This document shows positions 7,506 to 17,576 of a stretch of DNA of 63,871 bases, one piece after another; within the stretch, counting starts at the first letter, position 1; each line of letters starts with the position of its first letter. Position numbers and translations under genes: made by a program. Origin of the DNA: JAGLSB01 sp023135955 (GTDB lineage Bacteria; Bacteroidota; Bacteroidia; Bacteroidales; GCA-2748055); the NCBI GenBank assembly GCA_030673645.1, contig DAOVIO010000010.1, positions 1-63,871 of the forward strand. Reading direction: 5' to 3'. The notes below the pieces were generated by a model. It worked only from the letters and a program-made list of their open reading frames with translations. It had not been told where the DNA came from and did no database searches.

Positions 7506-10500
7506 ATGCTTAAGGGGACACAATTATTATTCCTGCTATTATTTATTCTTCCTGCTGCTTTTTCTACCGGACTTGAAGATATCAGATTCAAGCATATAAC
7601 TGTAGAAGAAGGCTTAAATAACAGTATCGTATATCATATTTTTCAGGATAAAGAAGGAATCATGTGGTTTGGCCTGCATGATGGTATAGATAAATATGAT
7701 GCTTATGATTTTAAGCATTATGACCTGAATGATAAGCTTCCTGTAGGGAAAGGGGGGCATAGACCTGTGAATTCTGTTTTCCAGCTCAGTCCTGAGAAGT
7801 TCTGGATTGGTTCTGGTGCTAATCTTTATGAATATAATCTTGAAAAAGATGAGTTTGATTTAAGGATAGAGGGTTTTCCGGGCTCCCAAATAGTGAATCA
7901 GATTAGTGCTATATATATTACACAGGATGATTTATGCATTTTAGGAACCAATGTAGGTGTTTTTTTGTACGACATTAAAACAGGTGAATTAAAGCAAATC
8001 CCCGAATTTAATTTAACAGTGTTGTCTCTTCATTATCAGGATGGAGTTTTGTGGATAGGTACTTTATCCGGAATAAAATTTCTTAATACCAGTACTTTTG
8101 AATTTATAGAGCCCTATCCCGATCTTCAGGATGAATTAATTGATATACATGCTCTTACGTTCTATTATGATAATAGTAAGAATCTTACACTCATAGGAAC
8201 AAGGCGTAAAGGTTTATTTTCTTTTGATGGAGGAAATCCTAAACTAAAATTAATTAAAAGTGGGAGAAAGAATTTTCGAAATATTAAAGTAATTCGAAAG
8301 TATGGTAGCAATTATCTAATAGGTACAGATGGTTCAGGAATGATTATCCTTGATAAGGAATATAGTTTTTTAAAACACTACAAACACAATGTTGATGATG
8401 TTTATTCCTTAAGTAATAATGGTGTATATGATATACATATTGATGAACAGAAGCGTATATGGATCAGTACTTACGGTGGTGGAATTAATATATATGATCC
8501 GAACAAAAAACCATTTCAGGTATTCCAGCACATCCCTAATAGAAAGAACAGTCTGGCAAATAATGTTTCGCGAAGCATACATGAAGTGGGTGATGATATA
8601 TGGTTCGGGACAGCGTCTGGAATAAGTATATTAAAAGCGAACGGAAAGTGGGAACAAATTCTGCAAAATTCAGAGTCGGGAGAGTCAAATATTATTTTAA
8701 GTCTTTGCAAAGATTCATATGGACGAATTTGGGCAGGTAGTTTTTCACAGGGTATTTTTATTCTTAATAAAAAGGGGGAGGTAATCAGAAATCTGAGAAG
8801 CAATTCACAAGACGATCCGAATATCTTAACAGATTATATATATGTGATCTATGAGGATAGTGAAAAGAATATTTGGATAGGGGGAATCAGAGGGGATTTA
8901 ATGAGATACAACCAGTTAGATGGTAGTATTCAGTCTTTTGCAGGTGTTCAAAATGTAAATAGTATTGTAGAAACTAAAAATAGTGAAATTCTTATAGGAA
9001 CATTAAATGGTATTTTTCATATTGAAAAAAATGCTAATAAATCAGATTATTCAATCTCCATTACTGAAGATTCCTTACTGACCAATCTCGATATCAGAGT
9101 ATTTTCAATATTTGAATCAGCTAAAGATGAATTTTGGATTGGGACAGAGGGTTCAGGGTTAATAAATTATAACCGGAAAACAAATTCTTTAAAGATTTAT
9201 ACCATTGCTGACGGTTTATCTTCAAATATTGTATATGGAATTTTAGCTGACTCAAAATCAAACTTATGGCTGAGTACATCCTCTGGCTTGTCCAGCTTTC
9301 ATATCGCTGATTCCAGCTTTCATAATTATTCTTCTGCAGATGGACTTTCAGGTAAAGATTTTAATTATGGTGCTTATTTGAAAAGCTCAGAAGGGATCTT
9401 CTATTTTGGAGGAGCTAATGGAATTACATTTTTCGATCCACTGAAAATATCTGATAATAATGTTATACCAAATGTAGTATTAACCAAATTTTCTGTTTAT
9501 GAAAAGGATGTTTCTAATCATGACAATTCTTTCACAGGAATAAATATAAATGAATTGGACCAGATTGAGTTGAAGCATAATCAAGGCTCATTTATGATTG
9601 ATTTTGCAGCATTAAATTTTACAAGTTCTGAAAAAAATCTATACCGGTGGAAATTTGAAGGATTAAATGAAAATAAAGCACAATGGAATGAGGCTTCAAC
9701 AGAAAGACGTGCAATATTTACATATTTACCTCCAGGAAATTATAATTTTCATGTTCAGGCTTCAAATAATGATAGATTGTGGAATAGAACAGGGAAGCAA
9801 TTGAATATTTTTATTAAACCCCCGGTTTGGGGTACCTGGTTCGCGAAAATATTTTATGCAGTTCTTACTGGTTTGTTTTTTATTGGCTTATACCGTTATC
9901 TTATAACTTTAGCTAAAGAAAAACAGGCCAATGAAAAGATACGTTTTTTCATAAATATCGCTCATGATATTCGTACACCTCTTGCTTTAATAAAAGGACC
10001 CTTGTCGAAACTTTTAAGATCAGATCAATTAAGTGGGAGCGAAAAGAATGAAATTGAATTGGCATCCAGAAATTCTGAAAGACTGAATAATCTTGTTAAT
10101 CAATTACTCGATTTTCAGAAAGCAACCCTTAATAAGTTTCCTTTACAAGTGGCAGAATATGATATTATTACACTTATAAATGATATCCTGAATAATTTTC
10201 AGCCTCTTATGGATAAAAAGTTTTTAAATGCCAAACTTGATTATGATAAAGATGAGTTTTTAATCTATATGGATAAAGTTTTAATTGAAAAAATATTATA
10301 TAACCTCATATCAAATGCCATAAAATATTCATTTGACGGAGGAAATATCAATATTATAATTGAATCTAATATTTCCAGGGTTAAATTATCAGTTAGTGAT
10401 ACTGGAATAGGAATACCCTCCAAGCAGCAAAAAGAAATATTTAAAAGGTATTTCAGGGCCGACAATGCAATTAATTCTACCGAGACTGGTAGTGGAGTAG

Positions 10501-11462
10501 GTTTAATGCTGACAAAAAAGTTAATCGAAATTCATAAAGGTTCTATTGTAGTCAATAGTGTAGAAAACAAGGGAACTAATTTTATTATTGAATTCCCAGT
10601 ACAAAAGGAATTCTATAGTGAATCTGATTTTAAGGTTGAAGAAGAAGTTCAGGAAATAGAAACTAAAGACAATACTGAAGGATCTCATCTTTTCTTTGAA
10701 AATAAATATACAATTCTGATTGCTGAAGATAATACAGAAATGAGGAAATATTTGAAAGACGAACTACAGTCAGCTTTTAATATAATTCTTGCTCCAAATG
10801 GAAAAGATGCAATAGATAAGACTATTAAAATGGATGTTGATTTGATTATTTCGGATATCATGATGCCTGTCATGGATGGATGGGAATTATGCAAAAATGT
10901 AAAGAACAGTATAAATACAAGTCATATTCCAATAATACTTCTTACTGCCCTTGATTCAGATCAATATAAAATTGAAAGCATGCAATATGGTGCTGATGAT
11001 TATATAGATAAACCATTTGATATATTGTATTTGAAATCAAGAATTCATAACATTCTTAAATCAAGGGAAGCATTGCAGGAAAGGATTATCATGATGTCGG
11101 ATAATCAATTGCTGGACGAATTTGAAAATAAACCTGATCAGCAATTAATGATTGATATTAATAAGATTGTTAGCGATAGGATAAGCAGGGAGGATTTTAG
11201 TGTTGAAGAGCTTTGTCGTATTATTGGTATGAGCAGGCCCGTTCTCTATCGTAAATTAAAATCTTATACAGGACAGTCACCTCAGGAATATTTAAGTTCT
11301 ATAAGATTAAATAAGGCTGAGATTCTATTAAGGAAAGGTGATATGAGTATAAAGGAAATAGCGTATGAAACAGGCTTTTCCGATCCAAAATACTTTAGTA
11401 AATGTTTTAGGAAAGTTTATGGTGTCAATCCGTCAAATTATCTGAAAAGTAAATCAGATTGA
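7506..11462 (+). CDS. Hybrid two-component system regulator (HTCS) of the PUL
   Basis: Single-protein sensor kinase plus response regulator that switches PUL genes on when an oligosaccharide binds its periplasmic half. Domain order in 1318 residues: signal peptide (1-20); two-bladed-propeller sensor of Reg_prop repeats (about 25-690; many WFG, WIGT and WISTYGGG motifs); Y_Y_Y domain (about 700-765); transmembrane helix (about 780-803); HisKA with the phospho-acceptor His820 in NIAHDIRTP; HATPase with NLISNAIKYS, DTGIGIP and GSGVGLML; receiver domain with Asp1117 in IISDIMMPVMDGW; and a C-terminal AraC-type HTH (about 1220-1318). All phosphotransfer residues are intact. A 7-bp inverted pair, GTTCTCT at 7451 and AGAGAAC at 7494, flanks the presumed promoter. 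It is the only regulator in the PUL and so the likely controller of both strands. Confidence 0.96.
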   Translation: MLKGTQLLFLLLFILPAAFSTGLEDIRFKHITVEEGLNNSIVYHIFQDKEGIMWFGLHDGIDKYDAYDFKHYDLNDKLPVGKGGHRPVNSVFQLSPEKFWIGSGANLYEYNLEKDEFDLRIEGFPGSQIVNQISAIYITQDDLCILGTNVGVFLYDIKTGELKQIPEFNLTVLSLHYQDGVLWIGTLSGIKFLNTSTFEFIEPYPDLQDELIDIHALTFYYDNSKNLTLIGTRRKGLFSFDGGNPKLKLIKSGRKNFRNIKVIRKYGSNYLIGTDGSGMIILDKEYSFLKHYKHNVDDVYSLSNNGVYDIHIDEQKRIWISTYGGGINIYDPNKKPFQVFQHIPNRKNSLANNVSRSIHEVGDDIWFGTASGISILKANGKWEQILQNSESGESNIILSLCKDSYGRIWAGSFSQGIFILNKKGEVIRNLRSNSQDDPNILTDYIYVIYEDSEKNIWIGGIRGDLMRYNQLDGSIQSFAGVQNVNSIVETKNSEILIGTLNGIFHIEKNANKSDYSISITEDSLLTNLDIRVFSIFESAKDEFWIGTEGSGLINYNRKTNSLKIYTIADGLSSNIVYGILADSKSNLWLSTSSGLSSFHIADSSFHNYSSADGLSGKDFNYGAYLKSSEGIFYFGGANGITFFDPLKISDNNVIPNVVLTKFSVYEKDVSNHDNSFTGININELDQIELKHNQGSFMIDFAALNFTSSEKNLYRWKFEGLNENKAQWNEASTERRAIFTYLPPGNYNFHVQASNNDRLWNRTGKQLNIFIKPPVWGTWFAKIFYAVLTGLFFIGLYRYLITLAKEKQANEKIRFFINIAHDIRTPLALIKGPLSKLLRSDQLSGSEKNEIELASRNSERLNNLVNQLLDFQKATLNKFPLQVAEYDIITLINDILNNFQPLMDKKFLNAKLDYDKDEFLIYMDKVLIEKILYNLISNAIKYSFDGGNINIIIESNISRVKLSVSDTGIGIPSKQQKEIFKRYFRADNAINSTETGSGVGLMLTKKLIEIHKGSIVVNSVENKGTNFIIEFPVQKEFYSESDFKVEEEVQEIETKDNTEGSHLFFENKYTILIAEDNTEMRKYLKDELQSAFNIILAPNGKDAIDKTIKMDVDLIISDIMMPVMDGWELCKNVKNSINTSHIPIILLTALDSDQYKIESMQYGADDYIDKPFDILYLKSRIHNILKSREALQERIIMMSDNQLLDEFENKPDQQLMIDINKIVSDRISREDFSVEELCRIIGMSRPVLYRKLKSYTGQSPQEYLSSIRLNKAEILLRKGDMSIKEIAYETGFSDPKYFSKCFRKVYGVNPSNYLKSKSD

Positions 11463-11553
11463 TGATGGAATAGACATTTTCACTATTTAAATCAATTTTC
11501 AGATCGCGAGTACGTTCCCGGAAATTGTGTTTCACTGAGCAAGCACCATTCTA

Positions 11554-11610
11554 CCCTTCGGCTAGCTCAGGGATCGCAGGCTCAAGGCAGCGCCTTCGAG
11601 TGTTCGAAAC
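11554..11610. repeat. REP-like GC-rich intergenic repeat
   Basis: Segment with the core CCCTTCGGCTAGCTCAGGG followed by a second, degenerate AGGCTCAAGG/CCTTCGAG element. It is related in sequence to the cores at 7119-7440 and 45042-45137. It lies between the HTCS gene and the transposase remnant. Confidence 0.6.
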
Positions 11611-11622
11611 CTTTGAAAATAG

Positions 11623-12432
11623 TCATCGGAATACAAGACTTGGGTCTCCTCCAGCAAAAGTTATTGTCATTTTCATAATTACTTCATCCATCTCAATCCT
11701 GAATCTTCTAACTGCAGTCTTATATCCAATATTGTTTAGCTTCTTATATACTAAAATTAGCATTGCCAGGATGAGTGTTATATATAGTACTATTTTAATC
11801 CCGTTCTTATTTGTTGAAAGAAAGTGAGAGAAATTTAGTTCCTGTTTTATAAAACGAAAAAACACTTCAATATCCCACCTTTTTTTATAAATATCTATTA
11901 TCTCATCAATCTGAAGGTCATCACAGTTAGTTAAAATAAGTATTTTCTCCTTTTTCTTATCTATCTGCCTGGTTATTATTAATCTTAGAGGGTTTGATTT
12001 TCCTCCTTTTCTTTTAAATAGATATACGTTCTGATCGCTTAATATTTTCAGATTTTTATGATTACTCACTGTTAATTCATTTGATGAGATTATTTCAAAG
12101 GTGCAATTTTGATTTACTCTGGTAACAAAGCTAATTCCATGGTTATCCATGTCTTTGAAAGCATCTCGCTTATTTACACCTCTATCAAATACAAAGATAT
12201 TATCTTGGTTATCTACTTTTGAGATAACAGCCGGTATAGTAATATTCTCATTATGCTCAGCTTGTTCAGTAAACACCTCTACTCCACTAGGAAAAATGTC
12301 GGTCATCGCCATGGTATATTTAATCTGCTTCTTTTTGCCATGTTGATTGCTCGTATACATCCCATTTTCAAGTTTATTAGCTGCTTCCGGAAGCTGAGTT
12401 TCACATAGCCAGCAACCAGTAACCAGCAACAA
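11623..12432 (-). pseudogene. IS4-family transposase remnant, 5'-truncated
   Basis: C-terminal part of a DDE transposase. Clear transposase sequence starts around residue 15-25 (AANKLENGMYTSNQHGKKK) and includes the second catalytic Asp in VFDRGVNKRDAF (Asp83) and the IS4 signature Y-x2-R-x3-E-x6-K at Y182, R185, E189 and K196. The N-terminal region with the first catalytic Asp is missing. The first ten or so residues are translated from an ACCAGTAACCAGC-type repeat that joins the remnant to the next sulfatase gene, so the ATG at 12432 is accidental. With about 255 matching residues left it cannot be active. No terminal inverted repeats were recognised. Repeats border both sides. Confidence 0.85.
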
Positions 12433-12435
12433 GTA

Positions 12436-13995
12436 TTAATCAATAAACCCAACCTGCTTCCATTCAAAGTCGATAGAATCATTTTCCTGAGGAATACCGG
12501 GTGTACTTCTTCCTTCAACAATATATTTAGTTAGTAATGACTTTAATTCCTCAACTTTTTCAGTATTTGTTGCCTGAAGATTGTTAGTTTCGCCTGGATC
12601 ACTTCCCATATTATACAATTGAATTTTTGGAAATGAGTCAATAGTTTTATCATTTTGTCTTGGAAAGCTCCAGCCCTCGGAGCCCGGACCCATTATAAGT
12701 TTCCATTCGCCTTTTCTGATTGCAAAACTTCCTTTAATTGAATGGTGTATTGTTGCTTCCCTAAGTGGTTTGTATAAAGTTTTCTGTTCAAAAAGAGGAA
12801 TTATGCTGTAACTGTCTTCCCCTTCATCATCCGATAATGAATATCCGGATATTTCTGCACAAGTAGCCATTAAATCAGTAGTGCAAATAATCTCACTCGA
12901 CACAATCCCTTTCGCTATTTTATCAGTCCATTTGGCTAAAAATGGAACCCTGTGTCCACCTTCATAAATATCAGCTTTATGTCCCCGGTAAATGTAACTC
13001 GGACGGTGACCTTTGTCTGCCAGAAGTTCAAAATCAGCTTCCGGAGAACAACCATTGTCACTGGTAAAAATAATTAATGTATTGTTTTCTATACCTGCAT
13101 CCTTCACTTCAGCCAATAGTTGTCCCATAAAACCATCTACCATCATTACAAAATCGCCATAAGGATTTAAATCACTCTTTCCTTGCCACTCCTTTATAGG
13201 TAATATTGGTGTATGAGGAGAGGGTAATGCCAAATACAAGAAAAATGGTTTTTCTTCTTTTGATTTTTCCTTAATATATGCCAATGACCGTCTAAAAAAG
13301 TTAGGTGTAACATCTTCATGAATAAAATCTTTAGATGTAGGACCTTCGCGCCACCAGCCATATTTTGATGTATTTCCAGTTATAGAATCCGGTATTTCTG
13401 TAGCCATTCCATTTTCAACATACACATATGGAGGCATATCCAGAGAGCCGGAGTGACCATAAGCATAATCAAACCCCAGATCATTAGGATTGTTTGTTAC
13501 CGGTTTTGAGTAATCTATATCATCAAAATCTTTAATCCTCATGTTCTTTCTGTCCGCACTGTCGCTGTTTTTTATTGCCCAGTCCCAACCCAAATGCCAC
13601 TTACCAATAAATGCTGTATTGTAGCCTTGAGTTTTTAAGATTGATGCAACAGTAGATCTGGTGTTCGGAATCAACGCTGTTGACTTACCATTAAGAACCC
13701 CATGCTTAAGACGAGACCTCCAGTTATACCTTCCAGTAAGTATTCCGTATCGGGTTGGCGAACAAACTGCTGAAGAAGTATGAGCATCAGTAAATATCAT
13801 ACCTTCTGAAGCCATTGTATTAAGTTTGGGTGTGCTTATTTTGCATTCGGGATTAAAAGGCTCTAAATCGCCATATCCTAAATCATCGGCTAAAACATAA
13901 ATTATGTTAGGCATTGGAGGATTTTCCTGCTCGTTTGAGCATCCGCTTATACAAGCAGCAAAACTTAATGAAATGAGAGAGATTTTATTATTCAT
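12436..13995 (-). CDS. S1-family sulfatase (Cys-type), lipoprotein
   Basis: Arylsulfatase-class enzyme, 519 residues, expected to hydrolyse a sulfate ester on a glycan. The N-terminus ends in a lipobox (CISGC, Cys19), so it is probably anchored in a membrane. Sulfatase features: IIYVLADDLGYGD (31-43), maturation motif CSPTR with Cys78 then LTGRY, FIGKWHLGW, the FTSDNG metal-binding block, and GHKADIYEGGHRVPFLAKW. All key residues are present. It is the last gene of a minus-strand trio (sulfatase, GH29, this sulfatase) and is followed at once by the transposase remnant. Overall architecture resembles N-acetylgalactosamine-6-sulfatase-like arylsulfatases, but substrate and subfamily cannot be fixed by eye. 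Confidence 0.92.
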   Translation of the reverse strand: MNNKISLISLSFAACISGCSNEQENPPMPNIIYVLADDLGYGDLEPFNPECKISTPKLNTMASEGMIFTDAHTSSAVCSPTRYGILTGRYNWRSRLKHGVLNGKSTALIPNTRSTVASILKTQGYNTAFIGKWHLGWDWAIKNSDSADRKNMRIKDFDDIDYSKPVTNNPNDLGFDYAYGHSGSLDMPPYVYVENGMATEIPDSITGNTSKYGWWREGPTSKDFIHEDVTPNFFRRSLAYIKEKSKEEKPFFLYLALPSPHTPILPIKEWQGKSDLNPYGDFVMMVDGFMGQLLAEVKDAGIENNTLIIFTSDNGCSPEADFELLADKGHRPSYIYRGHKADIYEGGHRVPFLAKWTDKIAKGIVSSEIICTTDLMATCAEISGYSLSDDEGEDSYSIIPLFEQKTLYKPLREATIHHSIKGSFAIRKGEWKLIMGPGSEGWSFPRQNDKTIDSFPKIQLYNMGSDPGETNNLQATNTEKVEELKSLLTKYIVEGRSTPGIPQENDSIDFEWKQVGFID

Positions 13996-14009
13996 AATTT
14001 TAAATTTTG

Positions 14010-15764
14010 TCAGTAAATCTTAAAACTTGAAATATTAGGATTACTATTTTCTTGAGTTTTTAAAACTACAATTCTCACCTTACGAGTTGTTATTCTGTCT
14101 GTTTTTAAAGAAAAATCGAAGCCAATTTCACATCCATGAAAAAAGCTTATCCATTGGTCATCATCCCAATACTGGAGTTCAAATTCACGAATGCTTGCAT
14201 TCCTTATTTGTTCTGAAAGTGTAAGCCATGTAAAGCTAACATCTTTTGGGAATTCAAATCCCATATACAGGTCTTTATCACCATTTTTAGGTTCCCACCA
14301 TATTTTATGTTTTTTACCTTCTGCAAAACTCTCAGCATCACCTCCGAAAACTGCCTCTGCTGATCTATGTTCTTGAGAAAAAGATGAAGCAAATCCTTTT
14401 TTACCTTCAATTATTTCTATGGGCAAAGTTTTAATAGGTTCAATTTGCAGTGCATCTCCTTCAATTGTTAACTCTAATATATTATCAGGGGAAAATGATC
14501 CTGAATCTATTAATTTAATCCGTAATACACCATTCTCTTGACTGAAGAAAATAGGGTTACCTTCAAGGCTACGACTATCGATAATCTTAAATCCCGGATC
14601 TGCTAATTCAAATTCCCTTTTGGAGTTGTTTGCAAAATCTGTAAGTATGTGTAAATAGATTTTATTCTCTTTTCTTGTGGAAACACCCCATGGACCAGGT
14701 TTATATGGACCTCCTGTAGTTCCATAAATACTTTCTCCATTGTTGGCTAGCCATTTTCCAATGGAAATATAGTTTTGATATTCCGGAGCAAAGATTGAAC
14801 CATCTGGGCGTGGTCCTGTATTAAGAGCCAGATTTCCTCCTGCACCTGCGCATTGAAGCAATAACCTCAAATTAGTTTGATAAGATTTAACTTTTTCTCC
14901 TCCTGTCCACGACCAGGCAGTTGCCATGGTAGCGCATGTTTCCCATGGACGATCAATCTGGAAATGGCCTATTTCCTGCTCAGGCGTATCGTAATCTCCA
15001 TTGACATTTATATCTGGCATATTACCTCCCCATCTCTTGTTTATTATTATATCCGGCTGCAATGTTCTTATCATTTTTAATAGTCTAGGAGTATCCCAAT
15101 CTTTTGATTTTGTACCCAAATGATCAAAAAATATACCGTCTATTTTACCATACTCGGTCAGCAACTGATGTAAATGCTCATACATATAATCTCTGTACCT
15201 ATCATTATTTTCTGTAAGGCAATCAGGGTGGTGCCAATCAGGCTGTGAATAGTACCAGAATAATTTGATCCCTTGTGCATGACATGCATCTGCCAGTTCC
15301 TTTGCTATATCTCTGCCAAAGGGTGTATTAGTGATCTTATAATCTGTATTATGAGCGTCAAACATGCAAAATCCATCATGGTGTTTTGTTGTAAATATGA
15401 GATACTTAGCACCTGATTTATTTATCATATTTATCCATTCATCAGCATTAAATTTCACCGGATTAAAAATTGTATAGAGAGAATCATATTTTTCTTTAGG
15501 GACTCCATTAGTGGCTTGTTTTCCAGCTCCCGGCCTTGGCCCAAAACGGCCCCAACCAATCGGCACTTCAGCAATACTACTAGGCCCCCAGTGAATAAAT
15601 ACACCAAATTTGGCATCTTTAAACCATACCAGATCTTCAGGCTGAGCATAGATGTACGGTTTATATTCGTCTGACACAGTCTCATTTTTTGAATCTTGTG
15701 CATTACATACATAAACGGATATTAATATCACTAATACCGAAAGTAATTTTTTGTAAATGACCAT
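14010..15764 (-). CDS. GH29 alpha-L-fucosidase with C-terminal F5/8 (CBM32-like) domain
   Basis: Second fucosidase of the locus, 584 residues. A hydrophobic signal segment covers residues 5-22 (ending CNAQ). GH29 features: WFKDAKFGVFIHWGPSS (47-63), HHDGFCMFDAHNTDY (128-142), LFWYYSQPDWHHP (168-180), nucleophile Asp214 in IDGIFFDHLG, and GGNLALNTGPRPDG. The nucleophile context differs from the first GH29 enzyme (FDHL against FDTR), so the two belong to different branches and may split different fucose linkages. Residues of about 440-584 look like a discoidin/F5-8C domain (GFASSFSQEHRSAEAVFGGD early and ITTRKVRIVVLK late). It sits 14 bp upstream of the preceding sulfatase on the same strand, so they are co-transcribed. 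Confidence 0.92.
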   Translation of the reverse strand: MVIYKKLLSVLVILISVYVCNAQDSKNETVSDEYKPYIYAQPEDLVWFKDAKFGVFIHWGPSSIAEVPIGWGRFGPRPGAGKQATNGVPKEKYDSLYTIFNPVKFNADEWINMINKSGAKYLIFTTKHHDGFCMFDAHNTDYKITNTPFGRDIAKELADACHAQGIKLFWYYSQPDWHHPDCLTENNDRYRDYMYEHLHQLLTEYGKIDGIFFDHLGTKSKDWDTPRLLKMIRTLQPDIIINKRWGGNMPDINVNGDYDTPEQEIGHFQIDRPWETCATMATAWSWTGGEKVKSYQTNLRLLLQCAGAGGNLALNTGPRPDGSIFAPEYQNYISIGKWLANNGESIYGTTGGPYKPGPWGVSTRKENKIYLHILTDFANNSKREFELADPGFKIIDSRSLEGNPIFFSQENGVLRIKLIDSGSFSPDNILELTIEGDALQIEPIKTLPIEIIEGKKGFASSFSQEHRSAEAVFGGDAESFAEGKKHKIWWEPKNGDKDLYMGFEFPKDVSFTWLTLSEQIRNASIREFELQYWDDDQWISFFHGCEIGFDFSLKTDRITTRKVRIVVLKTQENSNPNISSFKIY

Positions 15765-15866
15765 ATTTTCTATTAGTTAGATTCCTTTTTATACAAGTTT
15801 AATATTTTCCACGTGCTTGTTTTTAATTGAAAGTTTCTAGTTACTCTTTAACCATCACACCACCAC

Positions 15867-15884
15867 TCCCGATAACTATCGGGA
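15867..15884. repeat. TCCCGATA-type palindromic intergenic element
   Basis: TCCCGATAACTATCGGGA, an 8-bp perfect inverted repeat with a 2-nt centre, embedded in low-complexity ACCACACCACCA sequence between two minus-strand genes. Two relatives lie at 51955-51972 and 52026-52043. It may act as a weak hairpin or be an inert repeat. Confidence 0.7.
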
Positions 15885-15896
15885 ACCACACCACCA

Positions 15897-17330
15897 TCAA
15901 TTCCCCTCAAGACTAAAATCCTCATTTAATTTAGGAAACTCAGCATTCATTTCCTCTCTCCATTTACACAACATTTGGTATAATTCCTCAGTTTTTTCAG
16001 GCATTTTTTCTGTCAGATTGTGTAGTTCGCTTAAATCTTCTTTAAGATTATAAAGTTCAAGATGTTCCGTTTCTCCATGATAAAACTCCAGTAATTTATA
16101 ATCTCCATATCGGATCACATCAGTAGGGATATAAGAGTAATTTACCTTATGGTTCCTGACAGAAACAGGCCCATAATTTGGGTAATGCCAGAAAAGTGGT
16201 CTTAAAGGAAGCTTGTCAACTTCACTAAAAAGCAGAGGGAGAATACTTTCTCCATCAATAACCTGGTTTTCGGGTAAGTCAATTCCGGCAATTTCTGCTA
16301 ATGTCGGATAAATGTCAATTCCAATAATCGGATCATTACTAACTGTGCCAGGTAATATCCTGTTTTTCCAAACGAAAACATATGGAACCCTTATGCCTCC
16401 TTCATACATTAATCCTTTTCCATCGCGAAGCGGGACATTATCAGAAACTCCTTTGTCCAAGAATGCAGCCCCATCTGGTTTTGTTCGTGCATTAGCTCCA
16501 TTATCTGACATAAAAATGATTAGCGTATTTTCAAGTAGAGATAATTCCACAAGTGTATTATATATTCTTCCAACGGTTGAATCGAGGCTGGTTGTCATTG
16601 CAGCATATACAGGATCCTTTTGATTTCCAACAGTCTCTTTCGGATTAAATTTTTCTATCAAATGGGTTTTGGCTTCAAGAGGTTTGTGAACCAGAAAATC
16701 AGGTAGATACAGAAAAAAGGGTTCCTCAGCGTGTTTTTTAATGAAATTAATGGCGTGATCTGCCATAAAATCAGTCAGATATGCACCTTCCGGCACTTCA
16801 GTTATTGGTTGTGTAGCAAAATTAAAATGTTTGCCATGGCTTTCTATCCACTCGTCAAATCCTTGTTCTCCGGGAGTAACAGGGAACAGGTGCCACTTGC
16901 CAAACATTCCTGTTGCATAACCACCTCCTTTTAAAATTTCAGGAATTGTTATTATATCATTTGAGAATGTAGATCCTTCCGGCTGAGTATATTTATAAAG
17001 GTTTTCATTTCCTCTTGCTCTGGGAACATGAGTTACTCTAAGCACTCCATGTCGGGGTGAATATTGTCCGCTTAGAAGTGAGCCTCTGGATGGTGCGCAT
17101 ACAGTTGCAGCAGAGTATGCGTTTGTAAACCGCATTCCTTTTTCCACCAACTTGTCAATGTTTGGAGTTTCGTAATAATTGCTTCCAAAAGAACTTAATC
17201 CTGTCCAACCCAGATCATCCGCAAAAATCAAAACGATATTGGGTTTGGCAGATTCCTTTTTTTCGGAGGTATTGCAAGATGGAAGTGTAAATAATATTGG
17301 TAACAATAATGATACTCTGGCTTTTATCAT
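15897..17330 (-). CDS. S1-family sulfatase (Cys-type), lipoprotein
   Basis: Sulfatase of 477 residues with a lipobox (FTLPSC, Cys19). Features: NIVLIFADDLGWTGL (31-45), YYETPNIDKLVEKG, maturation motif CAPSR with Cys78, FGKWHLF, FMSDNGANA and GLMYEGGIRVPYVFVW. These are the complete calcium- and sulfate-binding elements. The pattern is close to that of the sulfatase at 4016-5923 (YETPNID, YEGGI-VP), so the two are likely members of one subfamily (S1_16-like, an impression only). It is first of the minus-strand trio, 132 bp before the GH29 gene with the TCCCGATA palindrome between. It is divergent from the large plus-strand operon that begins at 17577. Confidence 0.92.
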   Translation of the reverse strand: MIKARVSLLLPILFTLPSCNTSEKKESAKPNIVLIFADDLGWTGLSSFGSNYYETPNIDKLVEKGMRFTNAYSAATVCAPSRGSLLSGQYSPRHGVLRVTHVPRARGNENLYKYTQPEGSTFSNDIITIPEILKGGGYATGMFGKWHLFPVTPGEQGFDEWIESHGKHFNFATQPITEVPEGAYLTDFMADHAINFIKKHAEEPFFLYLPDFLVHKPLEAKTHLIEKFNPKETVGNQKDPVYAAMTTSLDSTVGRIYNTLVELSLLENTLIIFMSDNGANARTKPDGAAFLDKGVSDNVPLRDGKGLMYEGGIRVPYVFVWKNRILPGTVSNDPIIGIDIYPTLAEIAGIDLPENQVIDGESILPLLFSEVDKLPLRPLFWHYPNYGPVSVRNHKVNYSYIPTDVIRYGDYKLLEFYHGETEHLELYNLKEDLSELHNLTEKMPEKTEELYQMLCKWREEMNAEFPKLNEDFSLEGN

Positions 17331-17509
17331 GATGAAAAGTTTATATTTTAGTGAATAGCATGAAGGACAGAATAAAAATAACTAAAATTTTACTTGATTG
17401 AAGTAGGAATAAGCAACTTGAACGATGATTTACCCTATATGAACGAATATTCCTCCTTATTGGTAGATATATTCATTTCATTTGTTTATTAAAATAAACA
17501 GGAAACATC

Positions 17510-17517
17510 TATCTTTG
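17510..17517 (+). promoter_or_regulatory. Candidate -7 element of the main PUL operon promoter
   Basis: TATCTTTG matches the Bacteroidota -7 consensus TAnnTTTG, 60 bp before the first ATG of the long plus-strand run. No good -33 TTTG was found at the standard spacing; the nearest TTTG is 25 nt away. Weak -33 elements are expected for activator-dependent promoters, which fits HTCS control but does not prove it. Confidence 0.4.
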
Positions 17518-17576
17518 ATAAAATCTTTGAATTTCAAACAGACAACTAATTTTAACTTGTTTAATTATACACTAAC

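Noticed and set aside
8516..8803. Minus-strand frame of 95 codons inside the HTCS gene
   Set aside because: It lies opposite intact Reg_prop repeats; a shadow of the real gene, like the other frames inside long genes.
11525..11827. Plus-strand frame of about 100 codons
   Set aside because: It is made of repeat DNA and the reverse strand of the transposase remnant.
12303..12521. Frame bridging the transposase remnant and the sulfatase
   Set aside because: It is out of frame with both and contains no transposase or sulfatase motif.
17526..17533. AATCTTTG as a second -7 element before the 17577 gene
   Set aside because: It departs from TAnnTTTG at the first base; TATCTTTG at 17510 is the better match.
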